Below are positions 25,143-34,572 of a DNA stretch of 62,164 nt, piece by piece (within the stretch, counting starts at the first letter, position 1; every line of letters starts with the position of its first letter). Below the pieces are notes generated by a model. The model had not been told where the DNA came from and made no database searches. It was given only the letters and a program-made list of their open reading frames with translations. Source of the DNA: Chitinophagaceae bacterium. GTDB taxonomy: Bacteria > Bacteroidota > Bacteroidia > Chitinophagales > Chitinophagaceae. Location: assembly GCA_025363355.1 (NCBI GenBank), contig JANYEB010000179.1, forward strand, positions 1 to 62,164, read 5' to 3'. The translations under genes were made by a program, and so were the position numbers.

Positions 25143-28142
25143 CTAATGTGCATCCAACCAGTTCTTCCCCATTCCTAATTCAGCTTCAACAGGTACATCG
25201 TTTGGTAAAGGCAACGCAGTTTTCATTCCTTCCAAAATCAATGGCTTCAATACTTCCAGCTCTTCGGGCACGGCATCAAAAACAAGTTCATCGTGTACTT
25301 GCAAAATCATTTTGCTTTGTAGTTTTTGTTCTTGTAGCTGCTGTTGAATTTTTATCATTGCCAGTTTTATCATATCTGCAGCAGTACCTTGTATTGGGCT
25401 GTTAATGGCATTTCGTTCTGCAAAACCACGCACAGTAAAGTTGGATGAATTAATATCTCTCAACCAACGTTTACGACCCATTAAAGTTTCAACATAACCA
25501 TTCTCTCTTGCAAAGTTGATGGTGTCGTCCATATATTTTTGAATACTACTAAACTCACGTTTATAGTTGTCTATAATTTCTTTGGCTTCGGTTCGGCTAA
25601 TGCCTAAATTATCAGCTAATCCAAATGCCCCTTGCCCATAAATAATTCCAAAATTTACACTCTTGGCTTTGTAACGCATTTCTTTGGTAACATCACTTTC
25701 TTCAATATTATAAACCTTTGCAGCAGTAGCTGTGTGAATGTCTTTACCCAAGCGAAAAGCCTCACACATATTAGGGTCGCCACTAATAGCAGCCACAATT
25801 CTTAACTCAATTTGAGAGTAATCGGCACTTACTAAAATTCTGTTGGAACTACGCGGTACAAAGGCTTTGCGAATTTCTTTACCCCTGTCAGTACGAATAG
25901 GAATGTTTTGCAAATTAGGGTTATTACTACTCAAACGACCAGTAACTGCAACAGCTTGTGCATAGCTGGTATGCACTCTTCCTGTTTTACTATTTATCAA
26001 TTTTGGCAAAGCATCTACATAAGTAGATTTCAATTTTGTAAGTTCTCTAAACACCAAAATATCTTCTACAATCTGGTGTCCTTTTGTTGCTAATTTTTGC
26101 AATACATCTTCACCAGTTTGGTATTGCCCAGTCTTTGTTTTTTTAGCCGAACTGTCCAATTGCATTTTATCAAACAATACTTCACCCAATTGTTTTGGAG
26201 ATGCTAAATTGAATTTAACACCTGCTTGCATATATACACTTTCTTCTGCTTTGCGTGCATCTGTATCAAGTAGTTTGCTGTATTCGTTTAAGAAATCAAC
26301 ATCTACATTAATACCTTCAAACTCCATAGCAGTAAGCACTTTTACCAATGGGTTTTCTACTTCGTAAAATACTTTTTCAACTTCTTTTTCTTTTAGTAAA
26401 GGAAATAAAGAATGCTTTAATTGCAAAGTAATATCAGCATCTTCAGCAGCATAATCTTTTACAATTTCAACATCCACATCTCGCATATTTCCTTGCTTTT
26501 GAGAAGCTGCATCTAAGCCTAATTCTCCAATTTTATTGCTTGGTGCTTTACGTGTTTTCTTTCCAATCAGTTCATCAATATGGATAGGTTCGTAGTTTAA
26601 ATATTGCTGGCTTAATGCATCCATACTGCGTTTGCCTTCGGGCTCTACCACATAATGTATCAACATTGTATCGCAAATATTTCCTTTCAACTCTATGTCG
26701 TACCACTTCAATACCAACATATCATATTTAAGATTTTGACCAACCCAAGTTTTCATTAAATCGTTAAATAATGGCATAAAATGTTCAAGCAATTTTATTG
26801 CTTCTTGTCTATCAGCAGGAACAGGAACATAGTAAGCTTCGTGTGGTGTTATGGCAAAACTCATACCTACCAATTCAGCTTCATTAGCATCAATGTTGGT
26901 GGTTTCAGTATCAAAACAAATCTCTGTTTCGTTAATTAGTTTATTGGTTAATTCGTTAATTAGTTCTGGTGTATTTACTAAGTGATATTTATGTTCAACG
27001 TCTTTAATAGTTTTGAAAAAAGAAGTCTCACTCCCAACCCCATCTCCTAAAGGAGAGGGGGTTGCAACGGCTGTTGGTGCTATGTCTTGTAAGAATGATG
27101 GCAAAGCAATAGAACCGTGACGAGAAGCTGTCTCACCCCCAACCCCCTCTCCAAAAAGAGAGGGGGCTTTAGAGCCCTGAGTGTTTGAACTTTTTTTACT
27201 TGATGATGAACCTGCAATTGGGTTTCCAAATAAGTCTCTCGCCTGATTTGTTTCAATACTTGTTGCACCATCACCAAACAACCTTTTTGCTAAAGTTCTA
27301 AACTCAAGTTCATTAAATACTTCTTGTAAAGCATCTTTATTCCATTCTCCCAATTTAAAATTTTCTTCGTGAAATTCAACAGGTACATTGGTTATGATAG
27401 TTGCCAATTGTTTACTCATTATAGCATCTTCTTTTCCTGCTCTAACTTTTTCGCCAATAGAACCTTTAATGTTTGCTGCATTTTCTAAGACACCTTCAAG
27501 CGTATCATATTCTTTCAATAATTTTGCAGCCGTTTTTTCGCCAACGCCTTTAATCCCAGGAATATTATCAACTGCATCACCCATCAATCCTAAAATATCT
27601 ATCACTTGGTCAACACGTTTTATATCCCATTTTTCACATACTTCTTTTGGTCCTAAAATTTCAATATCGCCACCGCCATAACTTGGTTTATACATATAAA
27701 TTCCATCACGTACTAACTGACCATAATCCTTGTCTGGTGTTACCATAAATACTTCGTAGCCGGCATCGTGAGCTTCCCAAGCCAAAGTGCCAATCACATC
27801 ATCAGCCTCATAACCTTGCATACCAATTACAGGAATATTAAAGGCTTCAATAATTCTTTTTATATCAGGCACAGCAGCCAATAAATCTTCTGGTGCATCT
27901 TGACGATTTGCTTTGTAATGTTCATATTGTTCATCACGAACTGTGGGCCCACTCACATCAAAACAAACAGCCAAATGTGTAGGTTGTTCTTTCTTTATCA
28001 ACTCAATTAAAGTATTGGTAAAACCAAACTGTGCATTGGTATTGCGACCTTTTGATGTAATGCGTGGATTACGAATGAGTGCATAATAAGCACGAAAAAT
28101 GAGTGCAAACGCATCGAGTAGAAATAGTTTTTTTTCTGGCAT
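25143..28142 (-). CDS. polA: DNA polymerase I
   Basis: Full three-domain Pol I of 999 aa; the ATG at 28142 (MPEKKLFLLDAF) is preferred to a TTG two codons earlier. The N-terminal 5'-3' exonuclease has YEADDVIGTLA and GDAVDNIPGIKGVGEKTA. The proofreading 3'-5' exonuclease looks intact (CFDTETT near residue 408, NLKYDMLVL, YAAEDADIT). The polymerase domain has motif A DYSQIELR (near 772), motif B YKAKSVNFGIIYG and motif C VHDELVF (near 950). Between the exonuclease domains, about residues 320-372, the linker is lengthened by two in-frame REP-like palindromes. It repairs DNA and removes Okazaki primers. Confidence 0.96.
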   Translation of the reverse strand: MPEKKLFLLDAFALIFRAYYALIRNPRITSKGRNTNAQFGFTNTLIELIKKEQPTHLAVCFDVSGPTVRDEQYEHYKANRQDAPEDLLAAVPDIKRIIEAFNIPVIGMQGYEADDVIGTLAWEAHDAGYEVFMVTPDKDYGQLVRDGIYMYKPSYGGGDIEILGPKEVCEKWDIKRVDQVIDILGLMGDAVDNIPGIKGVGEKTAAKLLKEYDTLEGVLENAANIKGSIGEKVRAGKEDAIMSKQLATIITNVPVEFHEENFKLGEWNKDALQEVFNELEFRTLAKRLFGDGATSIETNQARDLFGNPIAGSSSSKKSSNTQGSKAPSLFGEGVGGETASRHGSIALPSFLQDIAPTAVATPSPLGDGVGSETSFFKTIKDVEHKYHLVNTPELINELTNKLINETEICFDTETTNIDANEAELVGMSFAITPHEAYYVPVPADRQEAIKLLEHFMPLFNDLMKTWVGQNLKYDMLVLKWYDIELKGNICDTMLIHYVVEPEGKRSMDALSQQYLNYEPIHIDELIGKKTRKAPSNKIGELGLDAASQKQGNMRDVDVEIVKDYAAEDADITLQLKHSLFPLLKEKEVEKVFYEVENPLVKVLTAMEFEGINVDVDFLNEYSKLLDTDARKAEESVYMQAGVKFNLASPKQLGEVLFDKMQLDSSAKKTKTGQYQTGEDVLQKLATKGHQIVEDILVFRELTKLKSTYVDALPKLINSKTGRVHTSYAQAVAVTGRLSSNNPNLQNIPIRTDRGKEIRKAFVPRSSNRILVSADYSQIELRIVAAISGDPNMCEAFRLGKDIHTATAAKVYNIEESDVTKEMRYKAKSVNFGIIYGQGAFGLADNLGISRTEAKEIIDNYKREFSSIQKYMDDTINFARENGYVETLMGRKRWLRDINSSNFTVRGFAERNAINSPIQGTAADMIKLAMIKIQQQLQEQKLQSKMILQVHDELVFDAVPEELEVLKPLILEGMKTALPLPNDVPVEAELGMGKNWLDAH
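27037..27062. repeat. REP-like palindrome inside polA, copy A
   Basis: AACCCC-TCTCCT-AA-AGGAGA-GGGGTT, preceded by TCTCACTCCC. It is translated as part of the SPLGDGVGSET segment of the Pol I linker. Confidence 0.75.
27143..27166. repeat. REP-like palindrome inside polA, copy B
   Basis: CCCCCTCTC pairs with GAGAGGGGG around a 6-nt loop, preceded by TCTCACCCCCAA as in copy A about 100 bp away and in the same orientation. It is translated as SLFGEGVGGET. Confidence 0.8.
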
Positions 28143-28398
28143 AAGCAAATTAAAAGAATTCTAAGCTAAATCTCGAATGTAGCTTTTTTATTTTATGCTA
28201 TTGCTATGAGGCTATAAAAATCAACAAAAATCTTATTGTGCAAGTATCAACTTGTTGGTATTAACTAACCAAATTCAAAAAACATCCCTATAAAAACACT
28301 CATTTTAGCACCATTAAAACCTTGATGGTAAAAATTAAATCTGTGATTTAATAAATAAAAAATAACTTGCATCATTACAATTTAAAATAACAGACAAA

Positions 28399-28605
28399 AT
28401 GAATTCAGGAACAGTAAAGTTTTTTAATCGATTAAAAGGATTTGGTTTTATTACACCACAAGGTGGCGGAGCAGATGTTTTCGTTCATCAATCAGGGTTA
28501 ATCGATGAAATTAACGAAAAAGATTTCGTACAATACGAAGTTGAAAATGGAAAAAAAGGATTAACAGCAGTTAAAGTAAAAATAGTTCAACAATCTAGTT
28601 TGTAA
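28399..28605 (+). CDS. Cold shock domain protein
   Basis: A 68-residue single cold-shock-domain RNA chaperone of the CspA family. RNP1-like KGFGFI and RNP2-like VFVHQS are both present. An upstream leader of more than 100 nt contains an ATTAAATC/GATTTAAT hairpin, compatible with the long structured leaders of cold-shock mRNAs, although no regulation is shown. It is a single-gene unit with a strong terminator. Confidence 0.95.
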   Translation: MNSGTVKFFNRLKGFGFITPQGGGADVFVHQSGLIDEINEKDFVQYEVENGKKGLTAVKVKIVQQSSL

Positions 28606-28613
28606 ACTTTTTC

Positions 28614-28653
28614 AAAAAGGTTGGTGATAATCATTATCACCGACCTTTTTTCT
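28614..28653 (+). terminator. Terminator after the cold-shock gene
   Basis: AAAAAGGT-GGTGATAAT pairs with ATTATCACC-ACCTTTTTT around a single-base loop, with a U-run. Confidence 0.92.
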
Positions 28654-28749
28654 TTTGTGGGTTTGCTTAAACCCAATATCTACAAATGTTATAGCGATTT
28701 TGATTGATTGCAAAAATTGCTAATTTTATTTCCTATTTCTTTGCAAGTA

Positions 28750-29277
28750 ATGTCAACTAACATTTCTATCCCCATTAATCGCAAAAGATTTCCATCAGCA
28801 TTAATTATTGGCTTGTTGCTTACAGCAAGTTTAATCTATAATGTTTCTTTATCAATTCCAACTCAACTTTCAATGGATGATTTATTGATGTGGAGTTTAA
28901 AAATTGCACTACTTGTTGCACTTGTTTTTTATACAAGTATTTCTTTAGTGAGTTATCTTAAGGTGATATTTGATAAAACCGCAATGTTAAAATTAACAGA
29001 TACTGCAATGATTGACAATAGCAGTATTTTTTCTTGTGGTGAGGTTTTATGGGAAGATATTGCTGATGTAACGATGAAAAAAGGCATTAATATGCAGTTT
29101 CTAATGGTGAAACTAAAAAATCCAGAAAAATATTTACCCAAGGGTAATTTTTTAAAGAGATATTTTATTCAAAATAGAATTAAAAAATTAGGAACGCCTA
29201 TTATTCTCTCTGAAACACACCTAAAATGTAATATAGATGTGTTGAGAGAAATTATTTTAGAACACGCTGGAAAATAA
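28750..29277 (+). CDS. STM3941-like membrane protein
   Basis: The start is the ATG at 28750 (MSTNISIPINRKRF). About 175 aa with two transmembrane helices (about 17-35 and 45-70) followed by a PH-like soluble region (MIDNSSIFSCGEVLWEDIADVTMKK, then GTPIILSETHLKC). The arrangement resembles the STM3941 family, of unknown function. It is convergent with the DnaJ-KTSC gene, 1 nt away. Confidence 0.65.
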   Translation: MSTNISIPINRKRFPSALIIGLLLTASLIYNVSLSIPTQLSMDDLLMWSLKIALLVALVFYTSISLVSYLKVIFDKTAMLKLTDTAMIDNSSIFSCGEVLWEDIADVTMKKGINMQFLMVKLKNPEKYLPKGNFLKRYFIQNRIKKLGTPIILSETHLKCNIDVLREIILEHAGK

Positions 29278-29278
29278 A

Positions 29279-29731
29279 TTAGGCTGTGGCAGTAACCAGT
29301 TTGTTTACACTTCTATAAACAAAAGAATTACAAATATGTCTGCGTGCAAATCTTGCTTGTGATGGGGCATTTACCAACTTTACATAAATAGCTTTGGGAA
29401 CACCAAAATATTCGTAGCTATTACCATCGGTGAATGTGATACTTAACTTTTCGTTTTTATATTCAAAGTCTTCAATGCTAGCAACAGTAATAGTTTCAGT
29501 ATATTGCTCAATAGTAGATTCGATAGTCTCTGGTGCAATGCTTACCAAAAAATGATATGCTTCTATAATTTTTTTACTTCTTTCTTCAGCAGCTATTTTT
29601 TCTGCTTCGTTATCTTGAAATTTATCAGGATGACAATCCTTCATTAAATTTCTATAAACTGATTTTAATTCTTTTAGTTCTGCGTTTTTTGTAACATCAA
29701 GTAACTTTCTATACCCTTCAATTTTTCTCAT
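29279..29731 (-). CDS. DnaJ domain - KTSC domain fusion
   Basis: A 150-residue protein. The N-terminal J-domain carries the essential HPD (KDCHPDKFQ, about 30-38) that stimulates an Hsp70. The C-terminal half is KTSC-like (IEDFEYKNEKLSITFTDG, then YEYFGVPKAIYVKLVNAPS, about 87-120), except that the eponymous motif region reads ARFARRHICNSFVYR rather than KTSC. KTSC domains occur with nucleic-acid enzymes; the fusion suggests targeting of DnaK to a nucleic-acid partner, which is inference. Confidence 0.85.
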   Translation of the reverse strand: MRKIEGYRKLLDVTKNAELKELKSVYRNLMKDCHPDKFQDNEAEKIAAEERSKKIIEAYHFLVSIAPETIESTIEQYTETITVASIEDFEYKNEKLSITFTDGNSYEYFGVPKAIYVKLVNAPSQARFARRHICNSFVYRSVNKLVTATA

Positions 29732-29764
29732 AATGGCTGCGAAGATAGTAGTTTGACTTAAAGT

Positions 29765-31096
29765 CTATTTTTTCTTCTGTCCACGAGTAATGGGTTTGCC
29801 ATATTTCTTCATCATTCTGTCCTTCTTTCTAACAATAAAGTTCACTTTTTGATTTTTAGCAGATTTTTCGTGAAAAGCAGGGCCAACGTCTTCTTTTTTA
29901 GGCACTTTAAACTGAATGATTTTCATATGTACCTTAGGCTTCTCATCATCAGTTAACACATCAGAAATTTCAAGATGTTCTGGCAAAGGCAGCATAGGAA
30001 TCTTATATTTCATTAAGGTTTCAATGGCTTCTTGCTCTGTTTTTTCTTTTTCTGTGATGAAAGTAATGGCAATTCCTTTTTTATCTGCACGCCCAGTTCT
30101 ACCAATTCTATGAATATAATTTTCTGGCACTTCTGGTGTGTCAAAATTAATCACGTGTGTTACTTCAGCAATATCTATTCCTCTTGCAACAATATCTGTG
30201 GCTATTATAAATCGGTAGTTTCCTTCGTGAAATTGTTTAACAGTATTAAATCTGTGGTTTTGTTCTTTATTAGAGTGAATAACACCAACAACCCCAGGAA
30301 ATTTTGGTTCTAGTTGCTCATATAATTCATCTGCTAAACTTTTTGTTGCAGCAAATACCAGCACTTTGGTCATTGTTTTATCTTCAGTTAACAACAACTC
30401 TAATAAATTAACCTTAGTATAAAAATTAGGAACAGCATACCCTGTTTGAATAATATTTTCTAAGGGAGTTCCTGTTGGAGCAGCTTCGACCCTAACTGGA
30501 TTATTAAAATAAGTATCCATTAGCAACTCAACATCTTCTGTAATCGTTGCAGAAAACATTAGGTTTTGTCTCTTCTGTGGCAATAAATCAAGAATGTTTT
30601 TAAGCTGTGTTCTAAAACCAAGATTCAGCATTTCATCAACTTCATCAATTACAACTCTTTTAATAGTTTTTGTTTTAAATGCACCATTCATAGCCAAATC
30701 ATATAATCTTCCTGGCGTTGCAACCAAAACATCTGCACCTTGTTCAAGATCTATAGATTGTGTGTTAATGCTTACGCCACCATAAACACCCACTACACGA
30801 ACATTCATATAAGTTGTTAAAGATTTTGCAGCTTCTACAACTTGTGCAACCAACTCTCTTGTTGGCACAACAACAAGTATTTGTGGCGATTTGTCCTTAC
30901 TAAATTTCCATTGTTTTAAACAAGGCAGCAAATAAGAAAATGTTTTACCAGTACCTGTTTGAGCAATGCCACAAACATCTCTGCCTGACATTACAACAGG
31001 AAAAACTTTATGTTGAATTGTAGTTGGATTTGTGTAGCCAAGCTCCTCTAACGCTCTAAGCAATGGCGTATTAATATTTAGTTCGTCGAATGTCAT
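29765..31096 (-). CDS. DEAD/DEAH-box RNA helicase
   Basis: A 443-residue RNA helicase of the RhlE/DbpA-type group. The Q-motif (GYTNPTTIQ), motif I (AQTGTGKT), Ia (PTRELVAQV), Ib (TPGRL), III (SAT) and VI (HRIGRTGRA) are in order. Motif II is DEVD in place of DEAD (VIDEVDEML). The C-terminal about 70 residues form a lysine-rich tail, common for RNA binding. It probably remodels rRNA or mRNA, and lies alone next to the DnaJ-KTSC gene. Confidence 0.93.
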   Translation of the reverse strand: MTFDELNINTPLLRALEELGYTNPTTIQHKVFPVVMSGRDVCGIAQTGTGKTFSYLLPCLKQWKFSKDKSPQILVVVPTRELVAQVVEAAKSLTTYMNVRVVGVYGGVSINTQSIDLEQGADVLVATPGRLYDLAMNGAFKTKTIKRVVIDEVDEMLNLGFRTQLKNILDLLPQKRQNLMFSATITEDVELLMDTYFNNPVRVEAAPTGTPLENIIQTGYAVPNFYTKVNLLELLLTEDKTMTKVLVFAATKSLADELYEQLEPKFPGVVGVIHSNKEQNHRFNTVKQFHEGNYRFIIATDIVARGIDIAEVTHVINFDTPEVPENYIHRIGRTGRADKKGIAITFITEKEKTEQEAIETLMKYKIPMLPLPEHLEISDVLTDDEKPKVHMKIIQFKVPKKEDVGPAFHEKSAKNQKVNFIVRKKDRMMKKYGKPITRGQKKK

Positions 31097-31153
31097 ATTT
31101 TAATAATCTTAAAAGCAAATGTAGTTTTAAAAAAGGGTAGCCATAGAAAGGCT

Positions 31154-32137
31154 TTATACATAGCAAATGTTGTTGTTAGATAAACTTAAATAAATCGTAT
31201 CGCCAACACTATAATTGCAATGATTGGTTTTGATTGATAATTGCTGTTGATTTGCTATTACATCAATTGTATAATAACTTCCCCAAAACAATATATTTTT
31301 AATAGTTGCTTTAAAACCTTTATAAGCATTGGTTTCTATAACAAATTGCTCTGGTCTAACAAGAGCTTTTTTGCCTGTTAGTTTTACATCTTTGTTATTT
31401 GTGATGGATGATAAAGTGTTTGCATTAACTAAATTATAAGCACCCATTAAACCTGCACAATATTCATTGATGGGTTGATAGTAAATTTCTTTAGGAGAGC
31501 CTTGCTGTATGATATTTCCATCTTGCATTATTATAATATTATCAGCCCAAGATAAAACATCTTGTGCATCGTGAGAAACCATTATGCACGATAGTTTTAG
31601 GGATTCATACACATCTTGAATTACGACTTTAATAATATTTTTATGAACAGCATCAAGGTTTGAAAAAGGTTCGTCTAATATTAAAAGATGTGGTGTTTTT
31701 ATAAGCTGTAAAGCTAATGCTATGCGTTGCTTTTCTCCACCAGATAATTCATTTGTTTTTCTTTTAAGAAGATGTTCAATCTTGCAAATAGCAAAAATAT
31801 CACTAGCTGCACTATTAGATAATTGGTTAGATCTTTCTAATAAAACATCTACTTTATAATTATTCAATAATTCAAAATGCTGACTCAGATATGCAATTTT
31901 TGGATGTCCAGGAATTAATTGCTCATAAGGGCCTAATATTTTTTTATTATCAAATAATATTTCTCCTGTATCTGGCTGAATAAACCCTGCAATCATTTTA
32001 AGTAAAGTGGTTTTTCCAGAACCTGTTGCACCTGCAATAGCTATTTTTTGAGAGGCTGTTTGAGAAAAGGTAATATCATTTACAACTAATTTTCCTCTTT
32101 CAGCTTTGCTAATATTATTTACTGCCAATAAAGCCAT
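31154..32137 (-). CDS. ABC transporter ATP-binding protein (orphan)
   Basis: An ATPase of about 327 aa resembling PotA/FbpC. Walker A GATGSGKTT, signature LSGGEKQR and Walker B LLILDEPFSNLD with SHD are intact; a C-terminal TOBE-like segment (LVRPEQFVIETN) follows. No permease or binding protein gene is adjacent, so its partner must be elsewhere. The ATG at 32137 is chosen over a GTG two codons earlier. Confidence 0.88.
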   Translation of the reverse strand: MALLAVNNISKAERGKLVVNDITFSQTASQKIAIAGATGSGKTTLLKMIAGFIQPDTGEILFDNKKILGPYEQLIPGHPKIAYLSQHFELLNNYKVDVLLERSNQLSNSAASDIFAICKIEHLLKRKTNELSGGEKQRIALALQLIKTPHLLILDEPFSNLDAVHKNIIKVVIQDVYESLKLSCIMVSHDAQDVLSWADNIIIMQDGNIIQQGSPKEIYYQPINEYCAGLMGAYNLVNANTLSSITNNKDVKLTGKKALVRPEQFVIETNAYKGFKATIKNILFWGSYYTIDVIANQQQLSIKTNHCNYSVGDTIYLSLSNNNICYV

Positions 32138-32411
32138 AACCACGAAAGTAAAGGAATGAATGCAGACAAAAAGTACTGGTCTTTTTTAACTGATTTAAAA
32201 CTATTTAGTAAAACAAATTTAAAAACATCAAATTTGTGTCATATAACCAACTATCTGATTGATATGAACCCAAAGAAATACTAATTTTAAGGGTTTGTTG
32301 TGCAATATTAATTGCATTTGCAAGCTTGGTTAAATTTGTTTACTGGAGAAATGCAAAAACATAAATCTTAGAACTAGACTCTTTTTTTCTTATTATTTTG
32401 AATGGTACAGT

Positions 32412-32546
32412 ATGTATACTTTATATGATACCGATTTTAGAGATTTTTTAAAGACAAATAATGCTACAAATAGAGAGATATGGATTTCGTTAGCATTTTT
32501 CATTTTTTATAAACCCGGTTTTTGGATCATAAAAATAACTTCATAA
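32412..32546 (+). CDS. Possible small ORF directly abutting ldhA
   Basis: A 44-codon frame (MYTLYDTDFRDF...) with a hydrophobic C-terminal half ends in TAA immediately before the ldhA ATG, with zero spacing. The frame is open back to a stop at 32331-32333. It could be a leader peptide coupled to ldhA, a gene remnant, or chance. Nothing else is seen in the 32144-32546 gap apart from AT-rich sequence. Confidence 0.25.
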   Translation: MYTLYDTDFRDFLKTNNATNREIWISLAFFIFYKPGFWIIKITS

Positions 32547-33533
32547 ATGAAAATAGCAGTTTTTAGCACGAAATCCTACGACAAAGAATACCTCAATCAA
32601 GCAAATGCTTCTCACGAACTATCCTTTTTTGAAACAAGTTTAAATATTAATACAGTTAATTTAACCCAAGGTTTTGGTGCTATTTGTGTATTTGTTAATG
32701 ATAAAATTGATGCTGCTATTATTGATGAACTAGCTGCAAATGGAATTCAAATTATTGCACTTCGTTGTGCAGGTTTTAATAATGTTGATTTAGTTGCTGC
32801 TGCTGCAAAAAACATCAAAGTAGTTCGTGTGCCATCCTATTCTCCACAAGCTGTTGCAGAACATACAGTAGCTTTAATATTAACCCTCAATAGAAAAACG
32901 CACAAGGTTTATAATAGAGTTAGAGAAAGCAATTTTTCTTTGGAAAGACTTATCGGCTTTAATCTTTACCAAAAAACTGTTGGCGTAATTGGCACAGGAC
33001 AAATAGGAAAAGCTTTTTGCAATATAATGTTAGGCTTTCGTTGCAAGGTTATTGCTTATGATGTGCAAGAATCTGAAACATTAAAAAAACAAGGGGTTAT
33101 GTATATGTCTTTTGATGAAGTGTTACAACAGTCAGACATTATTTCTTTGCATTGTCCATTAATGCCAAAAACACACCATATTATCAATAGCGAGTCTTTT
33201 GCTAAAATGAAACAAGGGGCAATGCTGATTAATACAAGCAGAGGTGGTTTAGTTAAAACTATTGATGCTATTGAAGCACTAAAAACTGGGCATCTTGGTT
33301 ACTTGGGTATTGATGTTTATGAGCAAGAGGAACACTTGTTTTTTAAAGATTTATCTGAAAGTGTTATTCAGGATGATACCATTGAAAGATTAATGAGTTT
33401 TCATAATGTTTTAATTACACCACACCAAGGATTTTTTACAAAAGAAGCTTTAGAGCAAATTGCTACAACAACTTTAAATAATTTAACTAGTTTCGAGAAA
33501 GGATTGCCACTGCAAAACCAAGTATTAGCTTAG
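32547..33533 (+). CDS. ldhA: D-lactate dehydrogenase / 2-hydroxyacid dehydrogenase
   Basis: A 328-residue NAD-dependent D-2-hydroxyacid dehydrogenase, closest to fermentative D-LDH (LdhA). The Rossmann motif is VGVIGTGQIGKAF (about 145-157); active-site Arg is in LINTSRGGLV, Glu in DVYEQEE and His in ITPHQGFF. It would reduce pyruvate to D-lactate in the cytoplasm. It stands alone, preceded by a possible coupled small ORF. Confidence 0.88.
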   Translation: MKIAVFSTKSYDKEYLNQANASHELSFFETSLNINTVNLTQGFGAICVFVNDKIDAAIIDELAANGIQIIALRCAGFNNVDLVAAAAKNIKVVRVPSYSPQAVAEHTVALILTLNRKTHKVYNRVRESNFSLERLIGFNLYQKTVGVIGTGQIGKAFCNIMLGFRCKVIAYDVQESETLKKQGVMYMSFDEVLQQSDIISLHCPLMPKTHHIINSESFAKMKQGAMLINTSRGGLVKTIDAIEALKTGHLGYLGIDVYEQEEHLFFKDLSESVIQDDTIERLMSFHNVLITPHQGFFTKEALEQIATTTLNNLTSFEKGLPLQNQVLA

Positions 33534-33665
33534 TTCCTCATCTCTTTAAACACACTCTAAATACTTGTTCAAATAACAGTTCAATTTTTTTGGCTTTTTT
33601 TTAACCATTTATGTGATGGCTTTTCGCTTATTTTGCCACATTAGTTTTAACAAACAAATTATTAG

Positions 33666-34424
33666 ATGAAAAAAATCTTTATTATACTGATTAGTATTGC
33701 ATTTGTAAATGCCATTAATGCTCAAGATGCAACAAAACCCCAAAAAGAAAAAAAAGAGCCTGCAAAAGCTACTACTGTTCCAAGAAAATTATCTGTTTCT
33801 CACCCATCAGATCATTTTTTAATTCAATTTGGTAGCGATAGTTGGGTTAGCAAACCAGATAGTGCTAAAACAAATGGTGGCAGACATTTTAATTTTTATA
33901 TTATGACTGATAAGCCATTTAAAACCAACCCTAAATTTAGCGTTGCTTATGGTTTGGGAATTGGTAGTAGTAATATTTATTTTGATAAAACATTTGTTGA
34001 TATTACTTCAAAATCTACAAGACTGCCTTTTACAAATCAAGATGGTGCAAATCATTTCAAAAAGTTTAAATTGACAGAAATATTTTTAGAACTCCCTGTT
34101 GAGTTGCGTTATACGCTTAACCCAGAAAACTCTGGTAAGTCTTGGAAATTTGCTGTTGGGGCTAAAGTAGGAACACTTTTAAAAGCTTATACAAAAGGAA
34201 AAGATTGGCAAGACAAATCTGGAGCCACCATTTATGGAACAAATTATATTTCAAAAGAATACAGCAAAAATTTCTTCAATACAACAAGACTTTCATTTAC
34301 TGGAAGAGTTGGTTATGGCAATTTCTCATTGTCTGGAGCATATACTGTTACACCTGCTTTAAAAACAGGATTTAGCCCAGAATTAAATACCTTATCAATA
34401 GGACTAACAATTAGCGGACTATAA
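33666..34424 (+). CDS. Outer-membrane beta-barrel (porin-like) protein
   Basis: A 252-residue exported protein: signal peptide to about residue 19 (INAQ), then a Lys/Glu/Pro-rich linker (PQKEKKEPAKA), then a barrel of the Bacteroidota outer membrane beta-barrel type with alternating strands and a C-terminal SIGLTISGL. It is followed by a terminator; no specific ligand is suggested. Confidence 0.72.
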   Translation: MKKIFIILISIAFVNAINAQDATKPQKEKKEPAKATTVPRKLSVSHPSDHFLIQFGSDSWVSKPDSAKTNGGRHFNFYIMTDKPFKTNPKFSVAYGLGIGSSNIYFDKTFVDITSKSTRLPFTNQDGANHFKKFKLTEIFLELPVELRYTLNPENSGKSWKFAVGAKVGTLLKAYTKGKDWQDKSGATIYGTNYISKEYSKNFFNTTRLSFTGRVGYGNFSLSGAYTVTPALKTGFSPELNTLSIGLTISGL

Positions 34425-34446
34425 AAATTCTAGAATCAATAAAATT

Positions 34447-34490
34447 AGCCCAACTTTAAAAGACATTTTCTTTTAAAGTTGGGCTTTTCT
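34447..34490 (+). terminator. Terminator before atpG
   Basis: AGCCCAACTTTAAAA pairs perfectly with TTTTAAAGTTGGGCT around a 9-nt loop, then TTTTCT. It separates the beta-barrel gene from atpG. Confidence 0.9.
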
Positions 34491-34504
34491 ATAGCCAATT
34501 CCGT

Positions 34505-34512
34505 TACTTTTG
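34505..34512 (+). promoter_or_regulatory. -7 element of atpG
   Basis: TACTTTTG, exact TAnnTTTG match, 60 nt upstream of atpG and right after the terminator. Confidence 0.5.
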
Positions 34513-34572
34513 CAGCCAATTTTAAAGGTTTAGCAACATTGAAAGTTAAATCTTAAACTTCAAACTACTAAA

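Noticed and set aside
26935-26985. GTTAATT-type repeats in polA (encoding ELINELTNKLINET)
   Set aside because: It aligns with the normal start of the 3'-5' exonuclease domain and needs no insertion to explain it.
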